Assembly (NCBI GenBank): GCA_963978905.1
Contig: OZ022259.1
Coordinates: 1,488,001 to 1,552,000, forward strand
Reading direction: 5' to 3'
Length of the DNA stretch: 64,000 nt
From: Trichostrongylus colubriformis
Taxonomy: Eukaryota; Nematoda; Chromadorea; Rhabditida; Trichostrongylidae
Shown one piece after another: positions 24,560 through 37,079 of the stretch. How positions within the stretch are numbered: the first letter of the stretch is position 1; each line of letters opens with the position of its first letter. A model generated the notes under the pieces. That model was not told the DNA's origin, searched no databases, and saw only the letters and a list, made by a program, of their open reading frames with translations. The translations under genes and the position numbers were made by a program.

Positions 24560-26085
24560 ACACAATTATATCCTATAGTTATACCCACAATTTTCTAAGT
24601 CATCACGGTGTAAATGTAGTTCTCAGCGCAGCCTTCAGATTGGTGTTCGTGAATATCCGCTCGATATAAGCCCATGGTAGAACTCGATTCGTAGCGCTAC
24701 CTCTGCTCAAAGCCTTCCACTCGTTTGTGTCTTAGGGCGCATGAAATGCAACGGTCAGATGATCAGTTGGACCTAATGTACCCCATCGTCGTCAAGCTCC
24801 GCCCCCTTCGACAACTGACAGCGACTCAGAACGCTCAATTTCTACCATATGGAAGAATCACAAACAATATTCCAGAAAAAAAAACCATAAATCTGAAACG
24901 TGGAACTGAAACGAACTACCAAAGATCCAGCGGTTGTTCTGACGACAAAGTTTTCTCCTGGCTTGTTTTCAGACATTCAATCCTCCCATTGAATAAGGGA
25001 ACTTTCGCTTCACTGCGCCAAGATGCAGCTCACAGGCTCGAGGAGTGCGCGCTCACCAATTTGACGGGTTATTTACGAAAGTGAACCCATAGTGTAGCAT
25101 GCGTTATGGCGCATGTTCTTTCGTCGAGTGTACAAGTATGCTTTGAGGAGACACAACGCTTGGACACATAAAAGGAGGTGTTTGTATGTCATGGCGATGT
25201 ACACCGTCGCCGCATTAGGACGTGGCTACCGAATGATCAGATAAGGAGGTTCAGAACTGCATATAACTAAGACGCAATATCTCAGAGGCCATAGTAAAAG
25301 GGGCAGACTTCCGTCAAGCACATGGGAGATCACGTGAAAAAGGCGTGCCAGCGAGTTAAAGGGCACTGTATGTCATGCCGATGTACACCACTGTTGGACT
25401 AGAATATGCGTACGCTGTGAAAGGAAAATGTTCGTACAGAATTTCAAAAAGGGCATGCGTGTCGGATAAGAGAATGATGTGGGACAGAAGCTGTCATTGA
25501 AGTGACCAGTGCGTTGGATTGAAAGAGTTGATTTCTCACCATGCAAGGATTTCGAGGGCCTTTTAAAAGGCTCGTTGAGCAGGTTAGAAGAGAGTGGTGA
25601 GATGAAGTAGACGGGAAACTCCGGAAACAGTCAAAGAAAGAGCAGAAGAGCAATTGGGAACAAAGAGAGTGCAGCTCTCCCACCTTCTGGCAGCGTTGGA
25701 GAATGAGTATGCGGAGAATCAGTGAAATCCTTTCAAATATTGACCTCACAGCCATCTACAGCGTTGATTCAATGAACTGTATGCGCAGGAGGTCCAAAGC
25801 AAGATAACGCTGTCCCGCTTTCCAGTTGAGCTTCACCCAGCCGACAGATAGCCGCATCCCATGAACCTCCTCACTGACCGGTAGAGAGAGTTTAATGGCT
25901 GCCCTGGGTATTCATTATTTCCACCATATTGATCTCCTCCCCCAGATTTATTTTCTAAAGAGTATAATTTTCCCGACAGGCGCCTCAAAGCTGAGTACCA
26001 CTTGGAGATGACATCATTACAGGTATCAATTTATAGATAATAGCATCCTTAGTACCACCACTATGCTTGTGCATCATTCATTTGG
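24560..26085. other. Anonymous DNA, no supported gene
   Basis: Frames of 119 codons (24725-25084, plus) and 103 codons (25444-25755, minus) have no recognisable motif or convincing exon limits. A GC box (agctccgccccc) lies at about 24796. Confidence 0.4.
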
Positions 26086-26195
26086 AGTATGAGAAGTTTT
26101 GCACCAATATGGAAACGTCCTTTCAACACCACTACTGAAAGCATACGGTACCAACTTCATTTTTCGAGAAGGTTCGGATTCCATGAGGGAGCTCA

Positions 26196-26459
26196 GTGGC
26201 TGAACACATCGCAGATATTAAATTACCTGGGAGGAATTCCGACAAAATGTCTCCGATGGAAGATGCCGCGGTGGAGTGTTTATGTGAAAGCGATACCATT
26301 AATCGACATGAAGTGGTGGGACAGGAAGAAAACGCCAACTCGCATGCATACGAGTTGGGTAAAGTCGCGGGTAAAGATCCAGCTATACGGTACTTCACGG
26401 CATCTGAACAACAAGATCACCATTTACTTCGCTCCAACATGTTCTATCAACGAATGTGA
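26196..26459 (+). CDS. Possible exon, unknown acidic protein
   Basis: An 87-codon open frame rich in Glu, Asp, Ala and His, with mixed codon third positions. A 129-codon plus frame (26089-26478) and an 88-codon minus frame cover the same DNA, so the reading frame is uncertain. No domain recognised. Confidence 0.22.
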   Translation: MAEHIADIKLPGRNSDKMSPMEDAAVECLCESDTINRHEVVGQEENANSHAYELGKVAGKDPAIRYFTASEQQDHHLLRSNMFYQRM

Positions 26460-26904
26460 AGTGTTCCACTGCCTATAACAACCATGGGTAATGGTAGAGG
26501 ATATGTATACCGGTAGAAGTGAGACCTTACCAAGGATTACGGTTGAGACAATATCCTGTCATACAGCCAAATCTTCAAAGTCGGAGTGGCTTATTTCCTC
26601 TTCGCTGTGTAGTGGACCTCTCGCCACCATATAGAGGCAGCGCAGCAAGGCAAAAGTGGTTGTATGTTCTCAGAAACGGTAGCAGAACTCCTAGACAAGC
26701 AGTTTCAGAACGGTACCACCGCGACACTAATAACAACCATGGACACCAGTCGTGGAACGGAACTTTGCTCGGGATAGATTTGGGAAAAATGGATGCGTCG
26801 GGCAGTTCTTGTTCGGGCCTGGGTCGTACCTCAAAAATCTTCCTTAGCCGTAAGCTTGATCCTGCCCCTATAAGGGTTTTTGGACGAAATCACACTGAGT
26901 AAGA

Positions 26905-29100
26905 CCAGAAAAAGGTACGCAAAATGGAATTAAAGTGGGGTTCGAGTAAGTTTACACCGAAGTTCTTCGATTTCGATCACATAATTCAAAGATGAACTCA
27001 GTACAATGCAATTACGAGCAAACATAAGCTCAGATTCAGAGCATTACCAGTTACGGTTTTGTTTTGGTTACCTAGACCCCATCGGGCATCCCGGATACCC
27101 ACTCAACTTGCATTGCTTGGGAGATTAAACACCCATTTAGGAAAATAAATCTATTAAAAGCATATCACAGAAAAATTACGCTGGGGTTAGTAAGCCCACA
27201 TCCAAGGCATATTTGAGGGTGGAAATGTCCGGTCCGTCACCCGCCCAGCAATGAGCGCACAACCAGCTGACCATTAACCCATCAAAATCTCCAATTCATC
27301 CATCAGCGATGGAAGTGCAAATACAAGCCTTTTGTAAACATTTGTCGTAGAAGAGCTCACATATCACCCTTATAGAGAAGCACCAAAATGAGACCCAAAA
27401 AGACGTCATGACGAGCGCTCAATCGCGCGAACTGACGTAGGGCGGAAACTCGCATCAGAGCACATAAATTATTTCACTGACTATTCGTTACGTGCGTCAA
27501 ACCTGAAAAAAAGGGAGGAGCGAAAATTAGAAACCAACGTATGGCGATAACCAGACACTCGCTGGAAGCGACCCAGCTCAGTGTGGGTGTCCGGAAAGCC
27601 CAACGCCTTTGTTATTAGAGCGTCCATCATTTATAGGTTGATGCGTAATTATTGCACATTTTTTCAACAAATCCAACAAAAAGGATAAAGCTATTAAGAG
27701 TATTTCTCAAAAATTTTTACACATATCTTCTTTTTCTGGAACAAGTTGCTCAAAAAAATACTAATTTTTTTAAATGAAAAGTAAGAGCGAGGCAGAAGAC
27801 GCAATAATTGTGCATCAACCTGATGTTCAGAGCCATGGTCACAAATATCCCCAAGTAGGGTGTGTGATGGAGCACGCAGATTTTGATCTCCGCCTGAGGT
27901 CGGCTCGTCGCGCGCGACGACGCTTCGCGGGTAGTCCGAGTTGTCTCAAAATCGGCATTTTATGTGTTTAAAAAATTTCACTTATTTCGGGTGAAAAAAG
28001 GAAAAATGCATTATTTATCAAATTATGCTATTATTTGTCAGATATTTCCATTGATTTGTTGGATAGAGTTTGGAAACGAAGCTGAAGGAATACAGAAGGA
28101 TGGTTAATGACTTCAGAGGTAATATTTAAAAGCAAATTTTAAATAGTATACGTGTATATCCACATAAGGTCGAGAGCTCCAGAAAATATGCTATTCCCCA
28201 GATCAGCCAACACCAGCAGTGAAGAGGTTGAAGCAGCGATCGCAGCCGCCAAAAACGGAAGGACTGCCAGACGACACATGCATGACTGAGCTCGCTCGGT
28301 CAGTGAATGCAACAGCAGCCGCCGCTTCTAACAGCAGACAATTACTTTAGAATCGACAAAAGCATGGAGCTCAGTGTTCCACTCCTTGGTCTATGGGTTA
28401 TATCATGAGCCCGGTATCAGCCATATTGATATTCAATTGCTTACGTCAAGGGATCTGCCTTAATTTCTTTCTCTGGAGCTTCATACGTCAGCTTCTGACT
28501 CGCGGCACACATCCGAGCATTTCAACCACTTCCTGTCGAGTGTAAAGCTACACATCCATAAAAATAGGTGGACGGAGTTCTCCCCCTGCAATGTTTCAGT
28601 AATCTATACGCTTCTAATTGAAGACGTGATATTTCCCTATGTTTACCTCTACAAAAGCACGGGATTGTGGATTGCCCCTCCCCTCCTTTTTCCGATCTCG
28701 AAAACCCAATATTGTGGAGACAAAGCCAAATAAGTGACCTTGTTCTCTGATCCTTATCATTCAAGGTTACGCAGCGTTAGAGAATGGAAAGTGCTCAAAG
28801 TGCTCACTCAAATGTCTGAAGTCTGAACATTGGTGGACTCTTGGTAGAGATAAACTTGAGACAGGAAAGGGGAGGAGGGGGAGGGGGGGGGGACATGTTG
28901 GATGTTGAATAGCAACTTCACAAGTTTATACGTGTGCATACATGACTACACGGCGAGATATTCAGACGTCCGTCATGTCAAGCCATGCTATTGTCCAACA
29001 TCGAGAATTATGCCCCCCCCCGCCTCATCAATACAACACCACCAACCCTACCCTATCCCTACACTTCAGTGAGCGCTTCAGCTTCTTTCAGGCCTGGTTC
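26905..29100. other. Anonymous DNA
   Basis: No supported gene. A 16-bp GC palindrome (tcgtcgcgcgcgacga) lies at 27905-27920, and G/C homopolymers near 28883 and 29015. The region 27640-28140 is strongly AT-rich. Confidence 0.45.
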
Positions 29101-29152
29101 TCGAAATAACCTTTCTCATGCGATTACCTAGGTGAATAGATCGAATAAAACA

Positions 29153-29377
29153 ATGATTCACCTACAGAATATCAGGAAAAAAGTGCACGCAATTCTCTTT
29201 GCAGTATTTTTGCCGGGGGTGCTTGGGAAATTGCCCGTCTCACTGATCAAAGGCTCGACAAGTGCATCCGCTGCTACCGCGTCACCAGTTTCCACACGAA
29301 CTGACTCACATCCGTCGAAACAGATGGATGAACTGAGCAAAACGCCGTGCAGCGAAATTGGCAGTTGTGACACGTAA
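29153..29377 (+). CDS. Possible small secreted peptide
   Basis: From the ATG at 29153 an open frame of 74 codons reads a short basic start (two Lys), a hydrophobic core (residues about 13-25, Ala/Ile/Leu/Phe/Val) and then a Ser/Thr/Ala-rich tail with two Cys near the end, followed by TAA. This is the layout of a signal peptide plus small secreted peptide. An in-frame ATG lies 21 bases upstream (29132). No family recognised. A 71-codon minus frame overlaps almost exactly and is the main alternative. Confidence 0.3.
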   Translation: MIHLQNIRKKVHAILFAVFLPGVLGKLPVSLIKGSTSASAATASPVSTRTDSHPSKQMDELSKTPCSEIGSCDT

Positions 29378-29741
29378 ATCTCTCAGGAAAAATGATGATG
29401 ACTGCACAAAAACAAAGGCGAAGTGGTGAATGAGACGAAAATAGCAGTGGGTGCTTCCTGCCCATAAATCACCAGCTCGTTGGCACAACAATAACGCACG
29501 CAATAGAAGCGTTAAAAGGACTGGTGGCTTAACGGCAATGGGATGACTAAAGGCCCAATGTGCAAGACGGCCGAATGGCCAGGAATTGGCTGGACACCAA
29601 TTATTGACACCTCTGCGCTCATGCACATTGAAAGTAACGGGTTCGATGATATGAGGCGTTGAAAATGATAGCAGCGGTGGATTGTGGTGCGATACTGTAG
29701 AAAAACAAAATGGAATGGTCAATACTGCAAGAAAGAAACCC

Positions 29742-30092
29742 CTATCCTCGTTGACCTTCGTGGCGATCGTGTTTCCTAACGCACTCTTTCACTGACGAAT
29801 CGATCACAATCCCTTGTATCTGATATGTGTGGCGGTCATACGCAGCAAGTGACGTGCTCGATGTTTCCCACGGACACATTTTGCAGAAGCGCTGCTTGAG
29901 TATAGTATAGTAGAGTATACGCGATCTATCATATGTGTCAACAATACACGACGTCAGATGGCCCGTTCGCTTGTGTAGGAGCTCAGCCATGGAGAGTTTG
30001 CCAGCCACCGTAAGATGGCAAGAGCATATGGTATGTCTTTCACCGCACATTACGACACATATCGTCCTCTTGGACCCGCTAATCTCCCGCAT
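29742..30092 (-). CDS. Possible exon, unknown Cys/His-containing protein
   Basis: A 116-codon minus-strand open frame with coding-like codon use and a scatter of Cys and His residues (two CxC-type spacings in the N-terminal 30 residues, a CKMC near residue 71). No ordered zinc-finger signature could be confirmed and no family was recognised. Exon limits are those of the open frame. Confidence 0.27.
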   Translation of the reverse strand: MREISGSKRTICVVMCGERHTICSCHLTVAGKLSMAELLHKRTGHLTSCIVDTYDRSRILYYTILKQRFCKMCPWETSSTSLAAYDRHTYQIQGIVIDSSVKECVRKHDRHEGQRG

Positions 30093-30139
30093 ATTGCTCT
30101 TCTTTACTACATTAATATCACTCTTGCGGTTTTGAAAAA

Positions 30140-32488
30140 GATTTCTAGTACTCTTTGGTTTCTAGTATAAACAGTGTATAGGAAATGGGATCAAAACTTC
30201 AAAAAGAAATTGGTGAGTGATCGCTGAACCTAACCAACAGCAACATAAGCGATTTGATAGTATCCCAGACCACTTCACTCTAAATGCTGTCCACAAGAGA
30301 TTATAATTCGGGAAAACGTCCGAGTTTAGCTGCCGAAATAAAGCTCAACATATGCCACATAAAATCCTTGACACGCGGAGCGTACGAGTCGCGTTCTATG
30401 TGGCATTCAAAGCATCTTGAACTGGATTTTTTGGTGGATTCGCTCTGGGTAGATGCAATTCTTAGCTAGGTCATGAAAATGGTCGCATGTGGAATAAAAG
30501 GGAAGCGCTTTGTTGCACAAGTCAATGCACTAGATATATGTAGGTGCGATTCGCTAAAAAACCACATATGCTACACGTACGCACCGCATGCTTGTCATAT
30601 TATGTGGGGGGAGGGTTTGTCTAGCAGTGAGTATTCCTATCATTTGACAAGTGGAACGAATTAGAGACTACGATCTTCTTGCAATCTTACTTTTTCTGAA
30701 TTATGATCCGGACGACGCTTCCACTTTCTTTTTCGATCGCCGCAATAGTAAATAGAACCAACAATCCAGCACAATCAAAATAATAAAATGGGAGAATATA
30801 AAAGATCGCACTAGTCATGCTATGAGTTTACTCAGTCCAAATCGACGGTTGGACAGGCCAATAAGGGAAGTGACCGCAAAAAGAGACTCGGTCGCAATTT
30901 CAGCTTTTCTACTTTTTTTCTAGAATTTTCCCGAATGGACAACTTGATATGGTGTGAAGTGAGACTGCATCAGATTCGATGAGAGTGAGGCGTATGGAGG
31001 AACGACGTGTGAGAGTGCGTGCACGGGCATGATCAACGTGTCGCTGAATTACAGGGTTGACTGGATTCGTGGCTATAAATTGTCGGACAAAATACTCTTC
31101 GAAATGATCCACCAAGCGCGATGATTAAGCGGTTCAGAAGAAAACTCATAAGAGTCAGTGGCGCCTTAGCAGGAAATAATTCATACATACATATACGCGA
31201 GATATTATAAGAAGATGAAATTGGTTGTGAAATTCAGCCTGGCTTTTATGCAAAATGACCCGAGAGCACAGTTTCTGCGTCAGTTCCTTCAGTGGTAAAT
31301 GGAAAGTTGCCATAAATTTGGCCTCGTTTGTTCGGGGAAGGATGGGATGACACAGAAGCAGGGCACTCTCGAGTGTCAAGAAAAAAGTTGCTTCATTACG
31401 GTCCCCCCCCCCTACGGAGACCAAATACGACCCCCCCCTCTTTTTTGACCTCTACAATACCAGTAACTAATGCCGGATTGTGTAGTTGCAATGTGTTTTA
31501 CTGCTGTGTATTCTCACCTGAGGCGAAAGAATGTTTATTTCCCATTTCCTCACCTGGGTTTACTGTAACTTGAAGTTAGTTCAGATTGTAGTACTTTTGG
31601 CTGGCCTCAGCGAGTATGACCCCCCTCCTGTCCGGTCATATACGACCCCCTCCCTGCCGAGCAGTTCTCGACTCCCGACCCTACGTAGAAGCCGAAAATG
31701 AGAAAAAGGAGGAGCCAAACGAGGAAGACAGCTACATAAGAGAAAAGAGGAGGGACAGTTTACAGTGTGCAAGTATAACTTTTGCATGGAAAAGGAAAAA
31801 ACGGTTAACGAAAGAATGATCAGCAATATGGATTGCGTTCCAAGGTAGAGTCCAATACATGCCGATACATGGCGTCAATCCTAGAATGCGAAGGAGAAAG
31901 ATCTCATACTGGGGTTCCCTTCCAACTTCGGGAAGGTCCACTTTTTATGGATATAAAATTCATGTGGTTTCCGAACACAAATTAAAAAGTACTTTGAACA
32001 GAATCTGAAGTCAATCAATTCATTCCAACAGTGAAGGGGACTATTAAAAAATGGGAAATGTGGAAAGTAATCGATCCAAGGCTCAAAATATCAACCCATA
32101 AATCAAAGGCGACACTAATTAAAGGCACTGGACACGTGGGGTTAGTGGGCGGAGCGACGCCCTCTCCCACTGGCGCCTTGATTGCTGCAGGAAAGGGGGA
32201 AAAGCGTGAAAATGGCCGATCATGAGTACGCTAAATCCACTGACATGCCGAGTGCTTCCCTTGTCAATGGGTCCCTACAAAAATACAGTATTCGCTTCTC
32301 CGAATTCGAGCAGAGTCTCGAGGATTTGCCTCGACAACGATTGACAGTCTCGCGCGTACATAATGGAGACCGATTCGATAAGAGATAGTTATGCACCTCT
32401 ACGAGCAATGATTCATTTAATCAAGAGAAACTGAAGTTAGGCTTTTTCGGGCTTGTTTTGGTAGAGTTCTCATGCGTAGCATGTATAC
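30140..32488. other. Anonymous DNA, no supported gene
   Basis: Short frames only. Homopolymer C runs lie at 31403-31412 and about 31432-31438. One GC box (gtgggcggagc) lies at about 32145-32155. Confidence 0.45.
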
Positions 32489-32490
32489 TA

Positions 32491-33868
32491 TTGGGTTGAG
32501 GAATAAGTCCCCGCGGTTTTTTTAAACCCCGTTTTTCACATTGTCCCCTCTATCTTTCGGCGGAGCCTATACATGTTTTCGATAGAGCTTTTATTGCTCT
32601 ACAAAATGCTCGCATCTGTTTTTCGATACCCTCGACTATCAAATATTTATGAGGTTTGGAAGTAAAGTACGCTGAGGGCAAAAAATTGGCACTTGCGCAC
32701 CTCATCTTTCTCGTCTGCCATCGAGATTAAAAAATGTATGCGTATAAGTTTCGATAGAGCTTTTTCAGCTCTACAGAATGGTACCACTTTTTATTCGGAT
32801 CGCTCAACTTTTTGCTGTTTTTAAGAATTACAAATGCAGTACTCGCAAAAGTGTGCACTTTCGTTATCTTCTCTTTCTCGCCTACCATCGGGATTGGATA
32901 GGATGTACATATATGCATTCGATAGAGCTTTCCTTGCTCTACAAGACGATACCTTTTTTCTTTTGTATCTTCTCATATTTTAGCATTTAGGAATAAGTAT
33001 CTACCTGTTTTTCAACTTGAAATTGCGTTATGAAAGTAGATTTTTTTGGCGGGTTGTTTCACATCGTTCGATAGAGCTCTTTTCGCTCTACAAGGTAGTG
33101 TTTACGAATTTCGCTCGAACTAATTTTTGTCATTTTTCAGATCATTTTAAAGTCGACGAAATCGAGCATTTTTGACACATCTTGTCGAAAAGGCTCGATA
33201 TCGTCGACTTTCAAATGATCTAAAAAATGACAAAAATTAGTTCGAGCAAAAATCTTAAATACTACCTTGTAGAGCGAAAAGAGCTCTATCGAACGATATG
33301 AAACAACCCGCCAAAAAAATTTACTTTCATAACGCAATTTCAAGTTGAAAAACAGGTAGATACTTATTCCTAAATGCTAAAATATGAGAAGATACAAAAG
33401 AAAAAAGGTATCGTCTTGTAGAGCAAGGAAAGCTCTATCGAATGCATATATGTACATCCTATCCAATCCCGATGGTAGGCGAGAAAGAGAAGATAACGAA
33501 AGTGTACACTTTTGCGAGTACTGCATTTGTAAGTCTTAAAAACAGCAAAAAGTTGAGCGATCCGAACAATAGGTAGTATCATTTTGTAGAGCTGAGAAAG
33601 CTCTATCGAAACATATACATATAAATTTTTTGGCCTCGATGGCAGACGAGAAAGATGAGGTGCGCAAGTGCCAATTTTTTGCCCTCAGCGTACTTTACTT
33701 CCAAACCTCATAAATATTTGATAGTCGAGGATATCGAAAAACGGATACGAGCATTTTGTAGAGCAAAAAAAGCTCTATCGAAAACATGTATAGGCTCCGC
33801 CGAAAGATAGAGGGAACAATGTGAAAGACGGGGTTTAAAAAACCGCGGGGACTTATTCCTCAGCCCAA
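32491..33868. mobile_element. 1.38-kb palindromic foldback element with mariner-like ends
   Basis: The left end ttgggttgaggaataagtcc and the inverted right end ttgggctgaggaataagtcc are almost identical and the element is flanked by TA (32489-32490 and 33869-33870), as mariner/Tc1 insertions are. The two arms, each about 680 bp, are near-perfect inverted copies around a short centre at about 33165-33190. Each arm holds four copies of a mini-hairpin, tagagc-(7)-gctcta, spaced 172, 168 and 149 bp: at 32583, 32755, 32923 and 33072, and mirrored at 33270, 33419, 33587 and 33759. The 70-codon frames at 32778-32990 and 33370-33582 are mirror images and not genes. No transposase seen; it must be mobilised in trans. 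A transcript would fold into a roughly 680-bp duplex. Confidence 0.88.
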
Positions 33869-33870
33869 TA

Positions 33871-36105
33871 TGAAACATAACGCAACGATAATAGCATATC
33901 CAGTAACGACCACATTTGTTTTGGGGTACATAAATATATAGATAGCATCGGGCACAAATTTTGACCCAATCAAAGGCCATATTTGAAGGGATATCAGTGC
34001 CCAAGATAAGTGATTCCACCAAGATCAGTTAATGAGGCAGAGTATTCCAAGGGGAACATGATTGAAACGAGCAAATTTCTTTTATTTCAACTAAAATTCC
34101 CGGAAAAAACAGAGCTTTTTTAAATTCCCGCCGAACAGCTTTTCAACTGTTGTTCCGTTTTCATCAGTCAACGACCCCGCCCGCGTTACCCGTCTGTCCC
34201 ATAACCATAGGTTTGAGAGGATGTATCTTCGCCAAGCCTTGATATTTACCGCATGAAACTTTGCATAGCCAATGAATTCAACGTAACTATATGAAGCGAA
34301 AAAAAAACCTAAATTTCCGTGGACAAATCCTCTGGCCTGCTTTCCAGTGAAGAGTCGGTCCAAGCCAACTGCTGAACCACCTTTACCGCTTCTTTGGAAA
34401 GTTCATGGGAGGTTTCACCTTATGGAAAATGATATCTATGCACTCAAGAAATCTTATCTAATGTTGGGATCATCATGAGCCATGAAGGAATAATATAATA
34501 AAAGCATACACTAACTCTTCCGAGAGCCGGTATCGGGCTGAGGGCGCCAGGAGTCACTGCAAAGGTCGGTCACCCGACAGCAGGGTTAGGGATTAATCCA
34601 GAAAGGCCTTGGTTACTGAGAATCTTTCAAGAAGCCTGAGTTGAGTATAGTCCTTCAATAAATGTAATTAAAATCGAATCGATAACTGTAAGTTTTGTTA
34701 CTGATGAATCGATGAGAGTATAAGTTCAAACAAAAATCTGTCGCTATAGAATCGAATAAATAAACAAAATCAGTCGATGAAATAGTCCACAAAGGAGTGT
34801 CGGAGAAACGTTTTCATCTCCAGATGAATTACTTTATATATATCCCGACATATGTATGTTTTAATGTGGGACGGTGTGTTCCAACACAACAACTACACGA
34901 CCAGATACTAAGAATTGGGATTAAAGCTTCAAAAAACTGGTAAGTCGATTTAAACTCTCTCAATGAACTGTAATGAATTATTTGGAAGCAAGGCGGCAAC
35001 AGCTGGAAAATATGAGCGTCAATTAAGCTAAGCGATTCAATGTGATTTTTTTACTGTAATTTCACGTCAGCAAACTGCAGTTTGTAAAGCTTGACGTACG
35101 AAACAGTCGAAACCTTGATATTTTGTATTTTATTTTTCTCTGATGTTTTGGGCTCGATGTTTCAATTTTCCACGAGTTTTTCTAAACAAAAAGTAATTTT
35201 GATTGAAAAAATGATAAAAACGTGCTCAGCTCAAGAACGGTCTCCCAGTTTCCACAATTACAAAAAACAGCAAGCTTGTTCACACTTGACGCCTACTCTG
35301 AGTGTAACTCGGCGAAGGCCTGCGTCAAAAAAAAAAAGATTCCAAGAGTAATTGTGAAAGTTTGGTCAGTCGGATCAAATAGTCGACACGTACGTATTTC
35401 GTACGTACGGCTGAAGATGCACGTATTTATGCAAACCATTCCGTGCGTTGTCCAAAGCCCGACGTTAACCATATCTGCTACCCAATGACATCAACTTTAA
35501 AAGGGTATCGATTTTTCGCGTATCTTATCGATGGCACTTTTCCACGAGCCCAACGACCCTAATTGTCGAGTTCGAAGGAGGGATGACCGTGGTAACACAT
35601 ATGTCGACTCAAGTCTTCAGAGCCGAGCTCATAGCTCGAAAAAAAATAGAATGCAGCGTTCTAGAAAACAGACTATGTAGTCCTCATAATGCGAGGAAAT
35701 TTTCATAAAAATAAAAAATGGTTCAAACTATCCATTAAACAATTCTATAGCAATGTAAAATATACCTCTGAAAAGCCCCGCCGCGAGCGATAGCATTTGA
35801 TATAAACTCACGTCTCGTACAAAACACTTCTCCTCACTGTGACCAATCCGCTTGGTGAATCGCCAAAAGGCAAAGCAAAAACGAAACACAAAAAAACAAC
35901 CAAAAAAATTCGAATTCAAACGCACAGCTCGCATCTTGCCAGATGTCCACTGAGGGGCTTCGTTTTGATGGTTTCGCGTCAGTTTCGTGTCGTCGCTACG
36001 TGACCATACATCAACAGCATCTGAATATTGCTCCATACAAATGTCGGTTCTCCACACGAACAACGACCGATCGATAACCATAAAACACGTGCAGTGACCA
36101 CGATA
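33871..36105. other. Anonymous DNA, no supported gene
   Basis: Minus frames of 104 codons (33708-34022, entering the palindromic element), 90 codons (34091-34363) and 117 codons (35728-36081) are present, none with a recognisable domain. Nothing else seen. Confidence 0.4.
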
Positions 36106-36109
36106 GGTA

Positions 36110-37074
36110 TTGGGTCACTCCATAAGCACGCCGCTTTTTTTCAAGCAAAAATTCTTATAAAGTCCCAATTTTTGCGGCATCTCATATATCATTCGAAAGA
36201 GATTTTTCTGCTCTACGAAAATTTATGTTCAGTTTCTGGGCATTCTAAAATGGGGCTGTTCAGACTGGCGAAGAGGTAGGTCCAGCAGATAAAAATTGGC
36301 CAAACCGGCAATCATTTGAAACGCTATATTTCACTTCAGAAAAATCAACCAATCCTGGTTCCCGTACTTAGCCCCAACCTCTTCTGCAATATTCAATGCT
36401 CGATCCGAAAGTAGACACGTTTATTCAGAATGAATTTTTCCTTTCAAATCCCTTGCTCGGCATTGCTTCATGAACCATTTAGAAGAATTTTTCCTGCTCT
36501 ATCAAAAATATGTTTTGTTTTTGTTTTGGCTGTGATTCACAGGAATTTTTAAACTGTGTGATAGCGGCTCAGTTGACATTTTTGCGCAATTTATTTTTCC
36601 AGCAGAAACTCAAGAGATCTGGTCAGTAATGTTTCCCCGTCCCTACTCATTACCTGCACTTGACGTTTGACCACTCTTTCAACTTATTGGATGGAAAATT
36701 TTCTTGCCGTGATTTGAAGGAAGCGTCAGAAACCACCGAGTTGTGGCGGAAAAAATAAATGTGAGAAAAGAGTGACGTGACTTTTCAAGCAACTAATTGG
36801 TGGAACTTGCAGAAAGGTCGGGGGTAATTACGGGACACATGATTGGTTGATTTTCCCGAGGTGGAATAAAGTGTTTTAGTCAATTGCCGGTTCGGTCTAT
36901 TTTTGTCGGCCACACCTACATACCCCTTCGCCAGCCTGAAAATCGGCACCATTATGACGCACACAGAAATTGAACATGACATTTTGTTAAGTAAAAAAAT
37001 TTCTTTCAACTTGTAATTTTTTAGGGAATAATTTTCGTTTGAAAAAAAACAACACTACTTATGAACTGACCCAA
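36110..37074. mobile_element. Older foldback element related to the 32.5-kb palindrome
   Basis: The left end ttgggtcactccataagc (TA before it) and the inverted right end ttgggtcagttcataagt match. The arms remain alignable inward, for example agaaaaatcaaccaatcctg on the left and ggaaaatcaaccaatcatgt in the inverted right arm. The arms look roughly 70 percent identical, so this copy is much older. Mini-hairpin-like motifs (gaaagagatttttctgctct near 36194, ttttcctgctcta near 36490) resemble those of the 32.5-kb element. No transposase frame seen. Confidence 0.7.
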
Positions 37075-37079
37075 AATAA

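Noticed and set aside
32778..32990. A 70-codon frame repeated almost exactly at 33370-33582
   Set aside because: The two are mirror images within the palindromic element, so the similarity comes from the inverted arms and not from duplicated genes.
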